A stretch of 64,000 nucleotides of DNA from NCBI RefSeq assembly GCF_011947225.1, contig NZ_JAATVW010000014.1:100651-164650 (forward strand). The letters are read 5' to 3'. Of the stretch, positions 9,209 to 18,109 are shown piece after piece. The DNA is from Planosporangium flavigriseum. GTDB taxonomy: Bacteria; Actinomycetota; Actinomycetes; Mycobacteriales; Micromonosporaceae. The notes under the pieces were generated by a model. It did no database searches. It had not been told where the DNA came from and was given only the letters and a program-made list of their open reading frames with translations. The translations under genes were made by a program, and so were the position numbers. How positions within the stretch are numbered: position 1 is the first letter of the stretch; each line of letters starts with the position of its first letter.

Positions 9209-9928
9209 TTATCGGGCGGTCGACTGCCGGTCCGCTTCGGCCTGCGCCGCGCACCCGGCGATCACATCGGCCAGCTCGTCCGGCCGGGACAGGAACGGGG
9301 AGTGCCCCGACTCCAGGTTCACGACCCGCCCGGCGCGGCCGGCGGCCATCCCCTCCTGCACCTCCTGCGGCAGGCCGCCGTCCAGGTTGCCGACGACGTA
9401 CGTGGACGGGATCGTCTCCCAGGCCGCGGCCGTCAGCGGCTGCTTGCAGGCGGACAGCGACTGCGGATACAGCCGGGCCACCGCCGCGGCGGTCACCTCG
9501 GGGTCGCAGTCGTTGTAGAACACCTGCTCCGGGGTGTCCGGGGTCATCCAGGCGCCGTCGGAGGACAGCCGCCACCACGGCACCGGCTCGCCACCGGCGG
9601 CGTCGTACAGGCTGACGCCCTTGTCCAGCATGAACGCGCAGACGTACACCAGGTGTTCGACGTCGGTGCGCCCCGCGGCCGCCTGGGTGATCGGCACCCC
9701 GCCGTACGAGTGCCCGACCAGCACCTTCGGCCCCGGCACGGCGTCCAGCACGGCCTGCACTGTCGCCACGTCGGCGTCGAGGTCACCCAGCGCGGTGACG
9801 TCCGGTCCCGAGCTGGGCAGATCCACAGTGGATACCGCCAGTCCGCGCGCCTCCAGCAGCGGGATCAGCGTCTCCCAGCACCACGGCCCGTGCCAGGCGC
9901 CGTGGACCAGAACCACCGAGCCGCTCAT
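9209..9928 (-). CDS. Alpha/beta hydrolase (plant methylesterase/hydroxynitrile lyase-like subfamily)
   Basis: A 239-residue hydrolase with the oxyanion motif VHGAWHGPWCW near the N-terminus, the nucleophile Ser in VGHSYGG and a C-terminal His in ESGHSPFLSRP. Start ATG 9928 overlaps the aldehyde dehydrogenase stop (ATGA), so the two are one operon. It is a paralogue of the hydrolase at 19242-19943, which shares the HGAWHG-WCW signature. Members of this subfamily cleave small carboxylic esters. Here it may hydrolyse an aromatic ester or a ring-cleavage lactone, which is inference from context. Confidence 0.88.
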   Translation of the reverse strand: MSGSVVLVHGAWHGPWCWETLIPLLEARGLAVSTVDLPSSGPDVTALGDLDADVATVQAVLDAVPGPKVLVGHSYGGVPITQAAAGRTDVEHLVYVCAFMLDKGVSLYDAAGGEPVPWWRLSSDGAWMTPDTPEQVFYNDCDPEVTAAAVARLYPQSLSACKQPLTAAAWETIPSTYVVGNLDGGLPQEVQEGMAAGRAGRVVNLESGHSPFLSRPDELADVIAGCAAQAEADRQSTAR

Positions 9929-11376
9929 GCCGGGAACCCGACGGAGTGCGTGTCCATGAATTCGCGAATTCCTTCGATACCCATCTCGCGGCCCATGCCG
10001 CTCTGGTTGAAGCCGCCGAAGGGCGCCCGCTCGTCCAGGTGGGCAGCGCCGTGCGCGTTGACGAACGTGTAGCCGGTCCGCAGCCGCTTGGCCACCGCGG
10101 CGGCGTGGTCGAGGTCCTGCGTCCAGACCGAGGAGCACAGACCCGACCAGGTGTCGTTGGCGCGGGCGATGGCGTCGTCCTCGTCGTCGAAGGGCAGGAT
10201 CGGCAGGGTCGGGCCGAACTGCTCCTCCACCACGACGCGGGCGTCGTCGCGGGGGTCGAGTACCAGCGACGGCCGCAGGAAGTTACCCCCGAGGTCGGGC
10301 AGCTCGCCGAACTCACGTACCTCGGCGCCGGCCTGGCGGGCCTGGGCGACCAGCTCCTGGACGTACTCGAGCTGGCGCCGGCTGTGCAGCGGGCCCATGG
10401 TGACGCCCTCGTCCAGGCCGTGCCCGAGGTGGGTGTCGGCGGCGATCGCCGACAGCTTGTCCACCACCTCGTCGTAGCGCGAGCGGTGCACGTAGAGCCG
10501 CTTGGAAGCCATGCAGATCTGGCCGGTGGAGTCGAAGGTGCCGGTGAACAGCCGCTGCATCGCCTCCGGGCTCAGGTCGGCGTCGGCCAGGACGATCGCC
10601 GGGTCGTTACCGCCGAGCTCCAGCGCCACGCGGGTCAGCGACGCGGCCGCCATCTCCATGATCCGCTTGCCGCCGCCGACGCTGCCGGTGAAGCAGACCT
10701 TCCGTACCCGGTCGTCCTGGATCAGCACGGGGCCGATCTCGGCATCGGTACCGGTGACGACGTTGAGTACGCCCGGCGGGAGCGCCCGGGCCACGAGCTG
10801 AACCGTGCGGACGGTGGCCAGTGGCGCGGTGGGCGGCGGCTTCACCACCACCGTGTTTCCGGCCAGCAGCGCCTGGGGGAGCGAAGCGGCCAGGATCGCG
10901 AGCGGCCAGTTGAACGGCACGATGATCGTCACCACGCCCAGCGGCAGGTACGAGACCTCGGTCCGGTACGGCGGGGCCGCCAGGTGGCTCACCTGCTCCA
11001 GTTCGTCGGTCAGGCCGATCGCCAGGTTGAACCGGTGCTCGAACACCACCGAGTCGATGAACGACTCCATCCGGATCTTGCCGTTCTCGCGGGTGAGGAC
11101 CTCCGCCGTCGCCGGGCGGTCGGCCTCGAGCGGCGCCAGCGCCGCGGTCAGCAGCGCCGCCCGCTCCTGCGGGGTGCGCGCCGCCCAGTCCGGGAACGCC
11201 CGGTGCGCGGCGGCCACCGCGTACTCGGCCTGCTTGCTGCTCGCGGCCGCCGCGTAGCCGACGACGGACGCGCCGTCGGCGGGGTCGACGATCCGCAGCG
11301 CGTCGTCGGCGGTGTGCACAGCGCCGTCGATGAAGAGGTCTGTTCTGATCTCCGGTAACTGATCCAGGGACACCAT
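9925..11376 (-). CDS. NAD(P)-dependent aldehyde dehydrogenase
   Basis: Oxidises an aldehyde to its carboxylic acid. The 483-residue protein has the family landmarks VPFNWPL, GNTVVVKP, FTGSVGGGKR, the general base Glu in ALELGGNDP, the catalytic Cys in STGQICMASKR and EEQFGPTLPI. ATG 11376 follows a GAGAGGAA element and gives the usual length; longer upstream reading would add 46 unlike residues. It is divergent from the MHS transporter, with repeated TGACGTA motifs in the shared spacer. The substrate is unknown; an aromatic aldehyde such as vanillin, or a ring-cleavage semialdehyde, would fit the locus. Confidence 0.93.
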   Translation of the reverse strand: MVSLDQLPEIRTDLFIDGAVHTADDALRIVDPADGASVVGYAAAASSKQAEYAVAAAHRAFPDWAARTPQERAALLTAALAPLEADRPATAEVLTRENGKIRMESFIDSVVFEHRFNLAIGLTDELEQVSHLAAPPYRTEVSYLPLGVVTIIVPFNWPLAILAASLPQALLAGNTVVVKPPPTAPLATVRTVQLVARALPPGVLNVVTGTDAEIGPVLIQDDRVRKVCFTGSVGGGKRIMEMAAASLTRVALELGGNDPAIVLADADLSPEAMQRLFTGTFDSTGQICMASKRLYVHRSRYDEVVDKLSAIAADTHLGHGLDEGVTMGPLHSRRQLEYVQELVAQARQAGAEVREFGELPDLGGNFLRPSLVLDPRDDARVVVEEQFGPTLPILPFDDEDDAIARANDTWSGLCSSVWTQDLDHAAAVAKRLRTGYTFVNAHGAAHLDERAPFGGFNQSGMGREMGIEGIREFMDTHSVGFPA

Positions 11377-11518
11377 CTGGGCTGTTCCTCTCGGGTCGCC
11401 GCAGGGCCGGACAACCGGCCGGGAACTGTGTGTCGGGTCACCATAGGTCAGCGGGTGCGCAGCCTCGCCAGTAATCGGACCCGTACCGACCGGGGCGATC
11501 CGGCAGCCGTCCATGCGA

Positions 11519-11585
11519 CATCTGACGTAGTCGCCCGTCCCGCCCGGCCGTCGGCGTGCGTCGATACGTCATATGACGTAGGGCG
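11519..11585. promoter_or_regulatory. TGACGTA motifs and 16-base palindrome in divergent promoter region
   Basis: TGACGTAGTCG lies at 11523-11533, and a perfect palindrome TACGTCATATGACGTA lies at 11565-11580. The spacer 11377-11730 separates the divergent aldehyde dehydrogenase and transporter genes. The same 11-base string TGACGTAGTCG recurs at 15477-15487 ahead of the catabolic operon. A shared regulator is likely, and the NarL-type response regulator at 14769 is the obvious candidate. Confidence 0.55.
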
Positions 11586-11730
11586 TTCGGGCCAGACGAC
11601 GCGGTGCAGGTGGGTCGGCAGGCTCGGGTATTACGTCCGTCGACCCGTTTCTATGCCTGTAACCGTGAGAGCGGCATCACACCGTGTACCGGCTAGGTCC
11701 TGAAGCCGGCGTCCAGAGGAGTACGCACCC

Positions 11731-13080
11731 GTGGCCTCACCCAGAACCCCCGACGGGCCGTCGAAGAAGGGCATCTTCGCCGCCAGCTTCATCGGCACCG
11801 CGATCGAGTGGTACGACTACTACATCTTCGGCACCGCCGCCGCGCTGGTGTTCGGCAGCCTGTTCTTCCCGAAGTTCTCGCCGCTCGCCGGTACCCTCGC
11901 GGCCTTCGCCACCTTTGCGGTCGGCTTCGTCGCCCGCCCGCTGGGGGCCGCGGTCATCGGGCACTTCGGGGACCGGATCGGCCGCAAGTCGATGCTGATC
12001 CTCACGCTGGTGCTGACCGGTGGCGCGACGTTCGCCATCGGCCTGCTCCCCACGTACGCGGCCATCGGCATCGCCGCGCCCATCCTGCTGGTGCTGCTCC
12101 GCCTGATCCAGGGCTTCGCCGTGGGTGGCGAGTGGGGCGGCGCGGTGCTGATCGCCTCCGAGCACGCCTCGCCGCGCCGCCGCGCGGTCTACGGCAGCTT
12201 CGCCCAGTTCGGCCTGCCGATCGGGGTGTTGCTGTCCAACCTCGCCTTCCTGGCCGTCGGCGGACTGTCCAACGCTGACTTCCTCAGCTACGGCTGGCGC
12301 ATCCCGTTCCTGATCAGCGTGGTCCTGGTCGTGGTCGGGTTCCTGGTGCGCTCGCGCCTGGAGGACGCGCCGGAGTTCCAGGCGGTGAAGCAGGACAAGG
12401 CGGTGAGCCGGGTGCCGATCGTCGAACTCTTCCGCCGGCAGCCGCGGGCGGTGATCCTGGGCAGCCTGGCCTCCATCGCTCCGCCCGCGGTCGGCTACAC
12501 GGTGATCGCGTACATGCTGACCTACGGCACCAAGGTGGTCGGCTTCCAGCGGAACACGCTGCTGACCTTGATCATGGCGTCGACCGTGGTGTGGGGTGCC
12601 GCGATCGTGGGCGCGGCGGTGGCGGGGGACCGGTTCGGCTCCAAGCGGGTGTACCTGATCGGCGCGGTGACCGCGGTGATCTGGCCGGTGCCCATGTTCG
12701 CGCTGGTCAACACGAAGAACGCCGGTCTGGCTCTGGTGGCCTTCATGGTGGCCGCGCTGGTGCAGGGGCTCATGTCCGGTGCCCAGGGTGGCCTGTTCAC
12801 CGAGATCTTCGACGTCCGCATCCGGTACAGCGGTATCTCCATCGCCTACCAGCTCGGCGGGATGATCGGTGGGGCGGTGACCCCGATGGTGGCGACCGCG
12901 CTGTACGGCGCCTACAACTCCGCCACCCCGATCGGCCTCTACGTCGCCGCGCTGGCGCTGGTGAGCCTGATCGCCGCCGCCGGCCTGCCCAACCCCGCCA
13001 AGGCCCGCCAGGCGGCCGCCGACCCGACCCCGCCGGAGGCCCAGCCGGTCGGCGGGGTCCCGGCGACGGAGCCGGCCTAG
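11731..13080 (+). CDS. MFS transporter, metabolite:H+ symporter (MHS) family
   Basis: Proton-coupled importer of organic acids in the cytoplasmic membrane. The 449-residue protein opens with the MHS signature (ASFIGTAIEWYDYYIFGTAA), followed by the loop motif GHFGDRIGRKS, RLIQGFAVGGEWGGA and about 12 membrane segments, ending in a Pro/Ala-rich cytoplasmic tail. Start is GTG 11731. It stands between the ALDH/hydrolase pair and the two-component system of the aromatic locus and is followed by a strong hairpin. An aromatic acid is the likely cargo (relatives carry shikimate, benzoate-like acids or alpha-ketoglutarate). Confidence 0.92.
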   Translation: MASPRTPDGPSKKGIFAASFIGTAIEWYDYYIFGTAAALVFGSLFFPKFSPLAGTLAAFATFAVGFVARPLGAAVIGHFGDRIGRKSMLILTLVLTGGATFAIGLLPTYAAIGIAAPILLVLLRLIQGFAVGGEWGGAVLIASEHASPRRRAVYGSFAQFGLPIGVLLSNLAFLAVGGLSNADFLSYGWRIPFLISVVLVVVGFLVRSRLEDAPEFQAVKQDKAVSRVPIVELFRRQPRAVILGSLASIAPPAVGYTVIAYMLTYGTKVVGFQRNTLLTLIMASTVVWGAAIVGAAVAGDRFGSKRVYLIGAVTAVIWPVPMFALVNTKNAGLALVAFMVAALVQGLMSGAQGGLFTEIFDVRIRYSGISIAYQLGGMIGGAVTPMVATALYGAYNSATPIGLYVAALALVSLIAAAGLPNPAKARQAAADPTPPEAQPVGGVPATEPA

Positions 13081-13099
13081 TCAGGTGAAACCTCCGTCC

Positions 13100-13155
13100 C
13101 GCCCGCCCGGTGCGTCACCGGGAGCCCCGTGCTCCGGCGACGCACCGGGCGGGCG
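13100..13155. terminator. Long hairpin after the MHS transporter
   Basis: CGCCCGCCCGGTGCGTC (13100-13116) is perfectly complementary to 13139-13155, giving a 17-base-pair stem. The loop contains a second, shorter GC stem. It lies 20 bases after the transporter stop and before the kinase gene, so it probably separates their transcripts. Confidence 0.75.
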
Positions 13156-13206
13156 GCGCGATACGGGTGAGTACCATCCGGGCCCTGTACTGGTGACGAG
13201 GCAGAG

Positions 13207-14772
13207 GTGTGCAGCGACGTGAAAAGCCGTGCCGATGAACTCTCCGTGCCGGGCCTCGACGCCGACTCCCTGCTGCGCGCCCTCGTCGCCGTGTCCGCCG
13301 ACGGTCTGGCGGTGCTCGACTGGCACGGCCGGTTCGCCGTGGTCAACGCCGCCGCCGTCGAGGTGCTGGGGCTGCCCGCCGACGACCTGATCGGTCACCC
13401 GGCGCCCTTCCCGCTGGACGACGCCGACCTCGCGGGGCTGCGCGACTGCCGCCGCCGCGCCGCATGGCTGACCCCGGACGGGCGTCGGCGCGACCTGGAG
13501 TACCGGCTGGTGCCCCTGGCCGGCGGCGCGTACGCGGTCTGGTTCAGCGACGTGACGGACGTCCTGCGGCAGCAGGAGCGGCTGACCGCCATCACGCGCG
13601 CGGCTTCCAGCGTCGCCGACGCGGGCTCGCTGCGGGCGACGCTGGACGCCGTGGCGAACGAGATCGTCATGACGACGAACATCGCCGCCGTCCAGATCCT
13701 GGCGATCGACGATCCCCGGGACGAGCTTCGGGTGCTGGGCATGGCGGGCTTCGGGGACGCCGCCGACTTCATCGAGCGGCTGTCCGCCTGCCGGCGGCTG
13801 GGCGCCCACGTCCGTTTCATGGACGCCATCCAGAACCGGGAACCGGTCGTCGTGCTCAACCGGAAGCCCTCGATCCTGGTCGACCCGAGATGGGCGCCGC
13901 TACATGCGATCATGGACCATCCGGACTGGGACAGCTTCGTGTCCATGCCCGTGATGGTGCGTGGACGGGCGATCGGCACCATCAACGCCTACTACGTACC
14001 GGGCGAGGACCCCGGGCCCAGCTCGCTGGCCTTCCTCGAGGCCATGGCCGATCACGCGGCCATCGCGATCGACATCGCGGCGCACCTCGCCCGGACCCGG
14101 TCGCAGGCGCAATCCGACGAGCGCCGCCGGCTGGCCCGGGACCTGCACGACTCGGTCGTCCAGCAGCTGTTCTCGATGCGCATGCAGGCCGAGGCGCTGC
14201 GCAGCCAGGTCGACAGCGCCGACCCGGATCCGGCGCGGATGCGCGGCCGGGCGCACGAGTTGGCCGAGCTGTCCCAGAGCGCGCTCGCCGACCTGCGCGG
14301 ACTGGTCTTCGAGCTGCACCCGCTGGAGCTGGCCGAGCGTGGTCTGGTGGACGCGGTCCGGGCCCACGCGGCGAGCCTGGAGGCGCGCGGCGCCCTGGCC
14401 ATCGACGTCCAGGCACCCGCGGACCTGGAGTTCGACCTGGCGATCGAGATCCAGGAGGACCTCTACCGCATCGTCCAGGAGGCCCTGCACAATGTCGTCA
14501 AGCACGCCCGGGCACACGCGGTGAACGTCCGCGTCGCCCTGGTCGACGGTGCCCTCACCATCGATGTCACCGACGACGGCTGCGGCCTCGATCCCGGTGC
14601 GGAGCGGGCGCCGAGAACCACGCTCGGGCTGGTGTCGATGCGGGAAAGAGCGGAGCGGTGGGGCGGCCAGTTGTTCGCCGGCCCGCACCCGGCCGGTGGC
14701 TGGACGGTCCAGGTCACGATGCCGGGAGCGGCCAGACCCGCCCCGCGGACGGAGGAGGCGACGAACCGGTGA
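13207..14772 (+). CDS. PAS-GAF sensor histidine kinase (NarL/HisKA_3 type)
   Basis: Sensor kinase of a two-component system, apparently soluble because no membrane segment is visible. Order: PAS domain (about 15-125), GAF domain (about 130-295), a HisKA_3 dimerisation helix with the phospho-accepting His314 in ARDLHDSVVQQL, and an HATPase_c domain with N-box-like QEALHNVVKHA and G-boxes DDGCGL and TLGLVSMRERA. GTG 13207 or GTG 13219 could be the start. The stop overlaps the response-regulator start (GTGA), a classic coupled pair. The GAF/PAS region could sense an aromatic effector directly, which is inference from position in the catabolic locus. Confidence 0.94.
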   Translation: MCSDVKSRADELSVPGLDADSLLRALVAVSADGLAVLDWHGRFAVVNAAAVEVLGLPADDLIGHPAPFPLDDADLAGLRDCRRRAAWLTPDGRRRDLEYRLVPLAGGAYAVWFSDVTDVLRQQERLTAITRAASSVADAGSLRATLDAVANEIVMTTNIAAVQILAIDDPRDELRVLGMAGFGDAADFIERLSACRRLGAHVRFMDAIQNREPVVVLNRKPSILVDPRWAPLHAIMDHPDWDSFVSMPVMVRGRAIGTINAYYVPGEDPGPSSLAFLEAMADHAAIAIDIAAHLARTRSQAQSDERRRLARDLHDSVVQQLFSMRMQAEALRSQVDSADPDPARMRGRAHELAELSQSALADLRGLVFELHPLELAERGLVDAVRAHAASLEARGALAIDVQAPADLEFDLAIEIQEDLYRIVQEALHNVVKHARAHAVNVRVALVDGALTIDVTDDGCGLDPGAERAPRTTLGLVSMRERAERWGGQLFAGPHPAGGWTVQVTMPGAARPAPRTEEATNR

Positions 14773-15446
14773 GCACCGACCAGGTCCCGGGCGAAGACAT
14801 CCGGGTGATGGTGGTCGACGACCACGCCATCGTCCGCCGCGGGCTGCTCGCCTACGCCGACACCATTCCGTTCCTGCAGGTGATCGGCGAGGCGGCCGAC
14901 GGCGAGCAGGCGATCGCCCTCCTCCAGCAGCGGCTGACCACGGGGGAGCCCATGCCTGACGTGGTGCTGATGGACCTTCGGATGCCCCGCATGGACGGCG
15001 TGGCGGCGACCGCGGCCATCACCCGTGCCCACCCGGACGTGAAGGTCGTCGTCCTCACCAGCTTCGGCGAGGTCGAGCGGGTGCATGCCGCGCTCGCCGC
15101 CGGGGCGGCCGGGTACGTGCTCAAGGACGCCGACCCGGCCGAGGTGGCCACCGCCATCCGGGCTGCGGCGGCCGGCGAGGTCCACCTGGACTCGGCCGTC
15201 GCCCGCCAGCTCACCAAGCGGATAGCCGCCCCGCAGATCGGACTGGCGTCCCTGACGGCGCGGGAGCGGGAGATCCTCGTCCTGGTCGCCCGGGGAAAGT
15301 CCAACCGGGAGATCGCCGACAGCCTGGTCATCAGCGAACGAACGGCGCGGACGCACGTCAGCAACATGCTGACCAAGCTGCAACTCTCCTCGCGGACGCA
15401 GGCCGCGCTCCTGGCCATCCGGGAAGGGCTCATACCGCCGGCCTGA
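14769..15446 (+). CDS. Two-component response regulator, NarL/LuxR family
   Basis: DNA-binding partner of the preceding kinase. The receiver domain begins IRVMVVDDHAIVRRGLL, with the phospho-acceptor Asp69 in DVVLMDLRMPRMDG, a conserved Thr/Ser in VVLTSF and Lys in YVLKDA. The C-terminal LuxR HTH reads SLTAREREILVLVARG, then NREIADSLVISERTARTHVS. GTG 14769 overlaps the kinase stop. It is 225 residues long, normal for the family. Repeated TGACGTAGTCG motifs on both sides of the regulator genes are candidate binding sites. Confidence 0.95.
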   Translation: MSTDQVPGEDIRVMVVDDHAIVRRGLLAYADTIPFLQVIGEAADGEQAIALLQQRLTTGEPMPDVVLMDLRMPRMDGVAATAAITRAHPDVKVVVLTSFGEVERVHAALAAGAAGYVLKDADPAEVATAIRAAAAGEVHLDSAVARQLTKRIAAPQIGLASLTAREREILVLVARGKSNREIADSLVISERTARTHVSNMLTKLQLSSRTQAALLAIREGLIPPA

Positions 15447-15476
15447 CCTGCCGCGCCGGCCCGCGACCGCGACGGA

Positions 15477-15487
15477 TGACGTAGTCG
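15477..15487. promoter_or_regulatory. TGACGTAGTCG motif upstream of aromatic operon
   Basis: This is an exact 11-base match to 11523-11533, and the bases after it are also similar (CCC/CCG-rich in both). It lies 145 bases before the reductase start and 30 bases after the response-regulator stop, inside the only sizeable spacer ahead of the catabolic operon. Confidence 0.5.
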
Positions 15488-15621
15488 GCCCCCGCCGCAA
15501 TGGTCGGCCACGAGCTGACATCACGCCGATCCCCGGCCGCATCGCGCTCCCTACGTTGGTGTGTGACGGCGGTCATGTCCGGCCGCCGTCGGCTTTCGGC
15601 ACCGACACAGGGAGATCAGGC

Positions 15622-16614
15622 GTGACATCGACCGTCTTCGCCGCACCCGCCCCCACCGCCCGCACTGCCAGCGACTTCGAGGCCGAGGTCGTCGTCGCGG
15701 CGCTCCGCGCAGAGGCGGACGGTGTCGTCGGCGTGGACCTCGCCCTGCCGGGTGGGGCCGCCCTGCCGCCGTGGACGCCGGGTGCGCACATCGACGTCGA
15801 GCTGCCGGGTGGACTCACCCGTCAGTACTCGCTCTGCGGCGAACCCGCCGACCCCTCCCGCTGGCGCCTCGGCGTGCTCCGCGAGGCCGACGGGCGCGGT
15901 GGCTCGCGGTGGCTCGCCGACCAGCTGACCGTGGGGACGGTCCTGCGGGTCCGCGGTCCCCGCAACAACTTCCCGCTGCACCCCGCGGCGCGGTACGTGC
16001 TCGTGGCCGGCGGGATCGGCATCACTCCGATCCTGCCGATGATCCGCGCGGCCGAGGCAGCCGGCGCCGACTGGGTGCTGCACTACGGCGGCCGTACCCG
16101 CGCCTCGATGGCCTTCCTCGACGAGCTCGCCGGGTACGGCGACCGGGTCCGGATCCACCCACAGGACGAGACCGGGCTGCTGGACCTGGACGCCATTCTG
16201 GGCGCACCGGCCGCGGACACCCTGGTCTACTGCTGCGGACCCACCGGCCTGCTCGACGCCGTGTCGGAGCGCTGCCGCGAGTGGCCGGCCGGCTCGCTGC
16301 ACGTCGAGCGGTTCACCGCCGTCGCCGTCGTCCCCGACGGCGAGGAGACCGGGTTCGAGGTGGTCTGCGAGCGCTCCGGCCTGACCGTCACGGTCCCACC
16401 GGAGCTGTCCATCCTGGAGGCGGTGGAGAACGCCGGGGTCAGCGTCCTGTCGTCGTGCACCGAGGGCATCTGCGGCACCTGTGAGACCACCGTCCTCGAC
16501 GGCGAGCCCGACCACCGCGACTGTCTGCTCACCGACGACGAGAAGGCCGCCGGGGACACGATGCTGATCTGCGTCTCCCGCTGCCGCGGTGCTCGCCTCG
16601 TCCTCGACCTGTAG
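15622..16614 (+). CDS. Vanillate-demethylase-type oxidoreductase (FMN/NAD domain plus plant-type [2Fe-2S])
   Basis: Electron-transfer partner that passes NAD(P)H electrons to a Rieske oxygenase. The order is a flavin domain with RQYSLCGEP, a nucleotide domain with VAGGIGITPIL and YCCGPTGL, and a C-terminal chloroplast-type ferredoxin with CTEGICGTC and a distal Cys in DHRDCLL. This arrangement is the VanB/phthalate dioxygenase reductase (PDR) type. GTG 15622 is chosen because GGGAGATCAGG precedes it and the fold starts soon after; an upstream GTG at 15556 would add unlike residues. It is the first gene of the catabolic operon, and the oxygenase partner is at 18110. Confidence 0.92.
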   Translation: MTSTVFAAPAPTARTASDFEAEVVVAALRAEADGVVGVDLALPGGAALPPWTPGAHIDVELPGGLTRQYSLCGEPADPSRWRLGVLREADGRGGSRWLADQLTVGTVLRVRGPRNNFPLHPAARYVLVAGGIGITPILPMIRAAEAAGADWVLHYGGRTRASMAFLDELAGYGDRVRIHPQDETGLLDLDAILGAPAADTLVYCCGPTGLLDAVSERCREWPAGSLHVERFTAVAVVPDGEETGFEVVCERSGLTVTVPPELSILEAVENAGVSVLSSCTEGICGTCETTVLDGEPDHRDCLLTDDEKAAGDTMLICVSRCRGARLVLDL

Positions 16615-16652
16615 ACCATCCCGTCCACCACTGTCTGGAGGCCGTAAGGATC

Positions 16653-17387
16653 ATGTCCGACCATCCCGTGAACCCGTCCGTGCTGGTGATCAGCGCGCAC
16701 GCCGCCGATTTCGTCTGGCGAGCCGGAGGCGCGATCGCGCTGTCGGCGTCCAAGGGGGCGCCGGTGCACGTGCTCTGCCTGAGCTTCGGGGAGCGCGGTG
16801 AGTCGCAGGGCCTCTGGAAGCAGGACGGCATGACCCTGGGGCGGGTCAAGGCGACCCGGCGCGAGCAGGCGAGCGCGGCCGCCGAGGTGCTCGGCGCCAG
16901 CATCGAGTTCCTCGACCTCGGCGACTACCCGCTGCGGGTCGACGAGGCGGCGCAGGACCGGATCGTCTCGGTGATGCGCGAGCGGCAGCCCGACGTGCTG
17001 CTCACGCACGTACCCAGCGACCCGTACAACCGCGACCACAACCTGGCGCACGAGACCACGCTGCTCACCCGGATGGTCGCCCAGGCGCACGGCCACGACC
17101 GCAGTACCCGTCCCATCGGAGCGGCCCAGGTGCTGCAGTTCGAGCCGCACCAGCCGGAGGTCTGCGGGTTCGTCCCCGACCTGCTGCTCGACATCACGCC
17201 GGTCTTCGACCGGAAGGTCAAGGCGATGCAGTGCATGTCCGGCGCGCAGGGACACCTGGTGCAGTACTACACCGACCTGGGGGTCCGGCGCGGCGTCCAG
17301 GCCGTGCGCAACGGCGCGCCGAAGACGGTCACGCACGCCGAGGCGTACCAGCGCACGTTCCCGACCGTGGGGGAGGACCTCCGTTGA
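16653..17387 (+). CDS. PIG-L-superfamily protein, probable 4-oxalomesaconate hydratase (GalB-like)
   Basis: In the gallate and 4,5-protocatechuate pathways, GalB of the PIG-L superfamily hydrates 4-oxalomesaconate to 4-carboxy-4-hydroxy-2-oxoadipate. The sequence starts LVISAHAADFVWRAGGAIAL, where the usual PIG-L AHPDD is AHAAD, a change I recall from GalB-type hydratases; the later HVPSDPYNRDHNLAHE carries further metal-binding His residues. There is a clear ribosome site (GGAGG) before ATG 16653. The stop overlaps the TTG start of the aldolase gene, whose enzyme uses the hydratase product. Function is assigned from family plus context; a deacetylase role is less likely here. Confidence 0.8.
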   Translation: MSDHPVNPSVLVISAHAADFVWRAGGAIALSASKGAPVHVLCLSFGERGESQGLWKQDGMTLGRVKATRREQASAAAEVLGASIEFLDLGDYPLRVDEAAQDRIVSVMRERQPDVLLTHVPSDPYNRDHNLAHETTLLTRMVAQAHGHDRSTRPIGAAQVLQFEPHQPEVCGFVPDLLLDITPVFDRKVKAMQCMSGAQGHLVQYYTDLGVRRGVQAVRNGAPKTVTHAEAYQRTFPTVGEDLR

Positions 17388-18097
17388 GCAAGCACGTGAT
17401 CGTACGGACGACCAAGCGTCCCGACCCGGAGGCCGTCGAGGTGCTCGGTCGGGTCGGTGTGGCCACCGCGCACGAGGCGATGGGCAAGCGCGGGCTCACC
17501 CACCCGGTGCTGCGCCCGATCTACCCGGGCGCCCGGATCGCCGGTCGCGCCGTCACCGTGCTCAGCCAGCCCGGCGACAACCTGATGATCCACGCCTGCA
17601 TCGAGCAGTGCGGCCCTGGCGACGTTCTCGTCGTCACCACGACCTCACCGTCCACCGATGGCATGTTCGGTGAGCTGTTCGCCACCCAGCTTCGCGCCCG
17701 CGGGGTGCTCGGCCTGGTCATCGACGCCGGCGTCCGGGACGTCGCCGACCTGACCGCGATGGGTTTCCCCGTCTGGTCGCGCGCCGTCTCCGCCCAGGGC
17801 ACCGTCAAGGCGACCCCCGGCTCGGTGAACGTGCCGGTCGTCCTCGCGGGTGCGCAGGTGCGACCGGGTGACGTCATCGTCGCCGACGACGACGGCGTGC
17901 TCGTCGTCGGCCGCGAGGAGGCTCCGGAGGTCGCTTCCGCCTCCCTGGCCAGGGAGGCCAAGGAGCAGGAGAAGCGGGAACAGTTCCAGGCCGGCGTCCT
18001 CGGCCTGGACATCTACGGCATGCGCGAGACCCTCGCCCGACTGGGCGTCACCTACGTCGACGAGCCGGCGGACGACGCCGTGCCGAGCGCCCGGTAG
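17384..18097 (+). CDS. 4-carboxy-4-hydroxy-2-oxoadipate aldolase (RraA/HMG aldolase family)
   Basis: Splits 4-carboxy-4-hydroxy-2-oxoadipate into pyruvate and oxaloacetate, the last step of the meta-cleavage route. The 237-residue protein has the class II RraA-like signature: GVATAHEAMGKRG near residue 25, GDVLVVTTTSPSTDGMFGEL and the metal/substrate motif VIDAGVRDVADL. TTG 17384 overlaps the hydratase stop; GTG 17396 is an alternative. The gene order hydratase-aldolase mirrors the reaction order. Confidence 0.9.
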   Translation: MSKHVIVRTTKRPDPEAVEVLGRVGVATAHEAMGKRGLTHPVLRPIYPGARIAGRAVTVLSQPGDNLMIHACIEQCGPGDVLVVTTTSPSTDGMFGELFATQLRARGVLGLVIDAGVRDVADLTAMGFPVWSRAVSAQGTVKATPGSVNVPVVLAGAQVRPGDVIVADDDGVLVVGREEAPEVASASLAREAKEQEKREQFQAGVLGLDIYGMRETLARLGVTYVDEPADDAVPSAR

Positions 18098-18109
18098 AGG
18101 AGAACTGTC

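Noticed and set aside
13464..15446. A 660-codon frame overlapping the histidine kinase
   Set aside because: The first part is a low-complexity shadow of the kinase; the true response regulator starts at GTG 14769 inside it.
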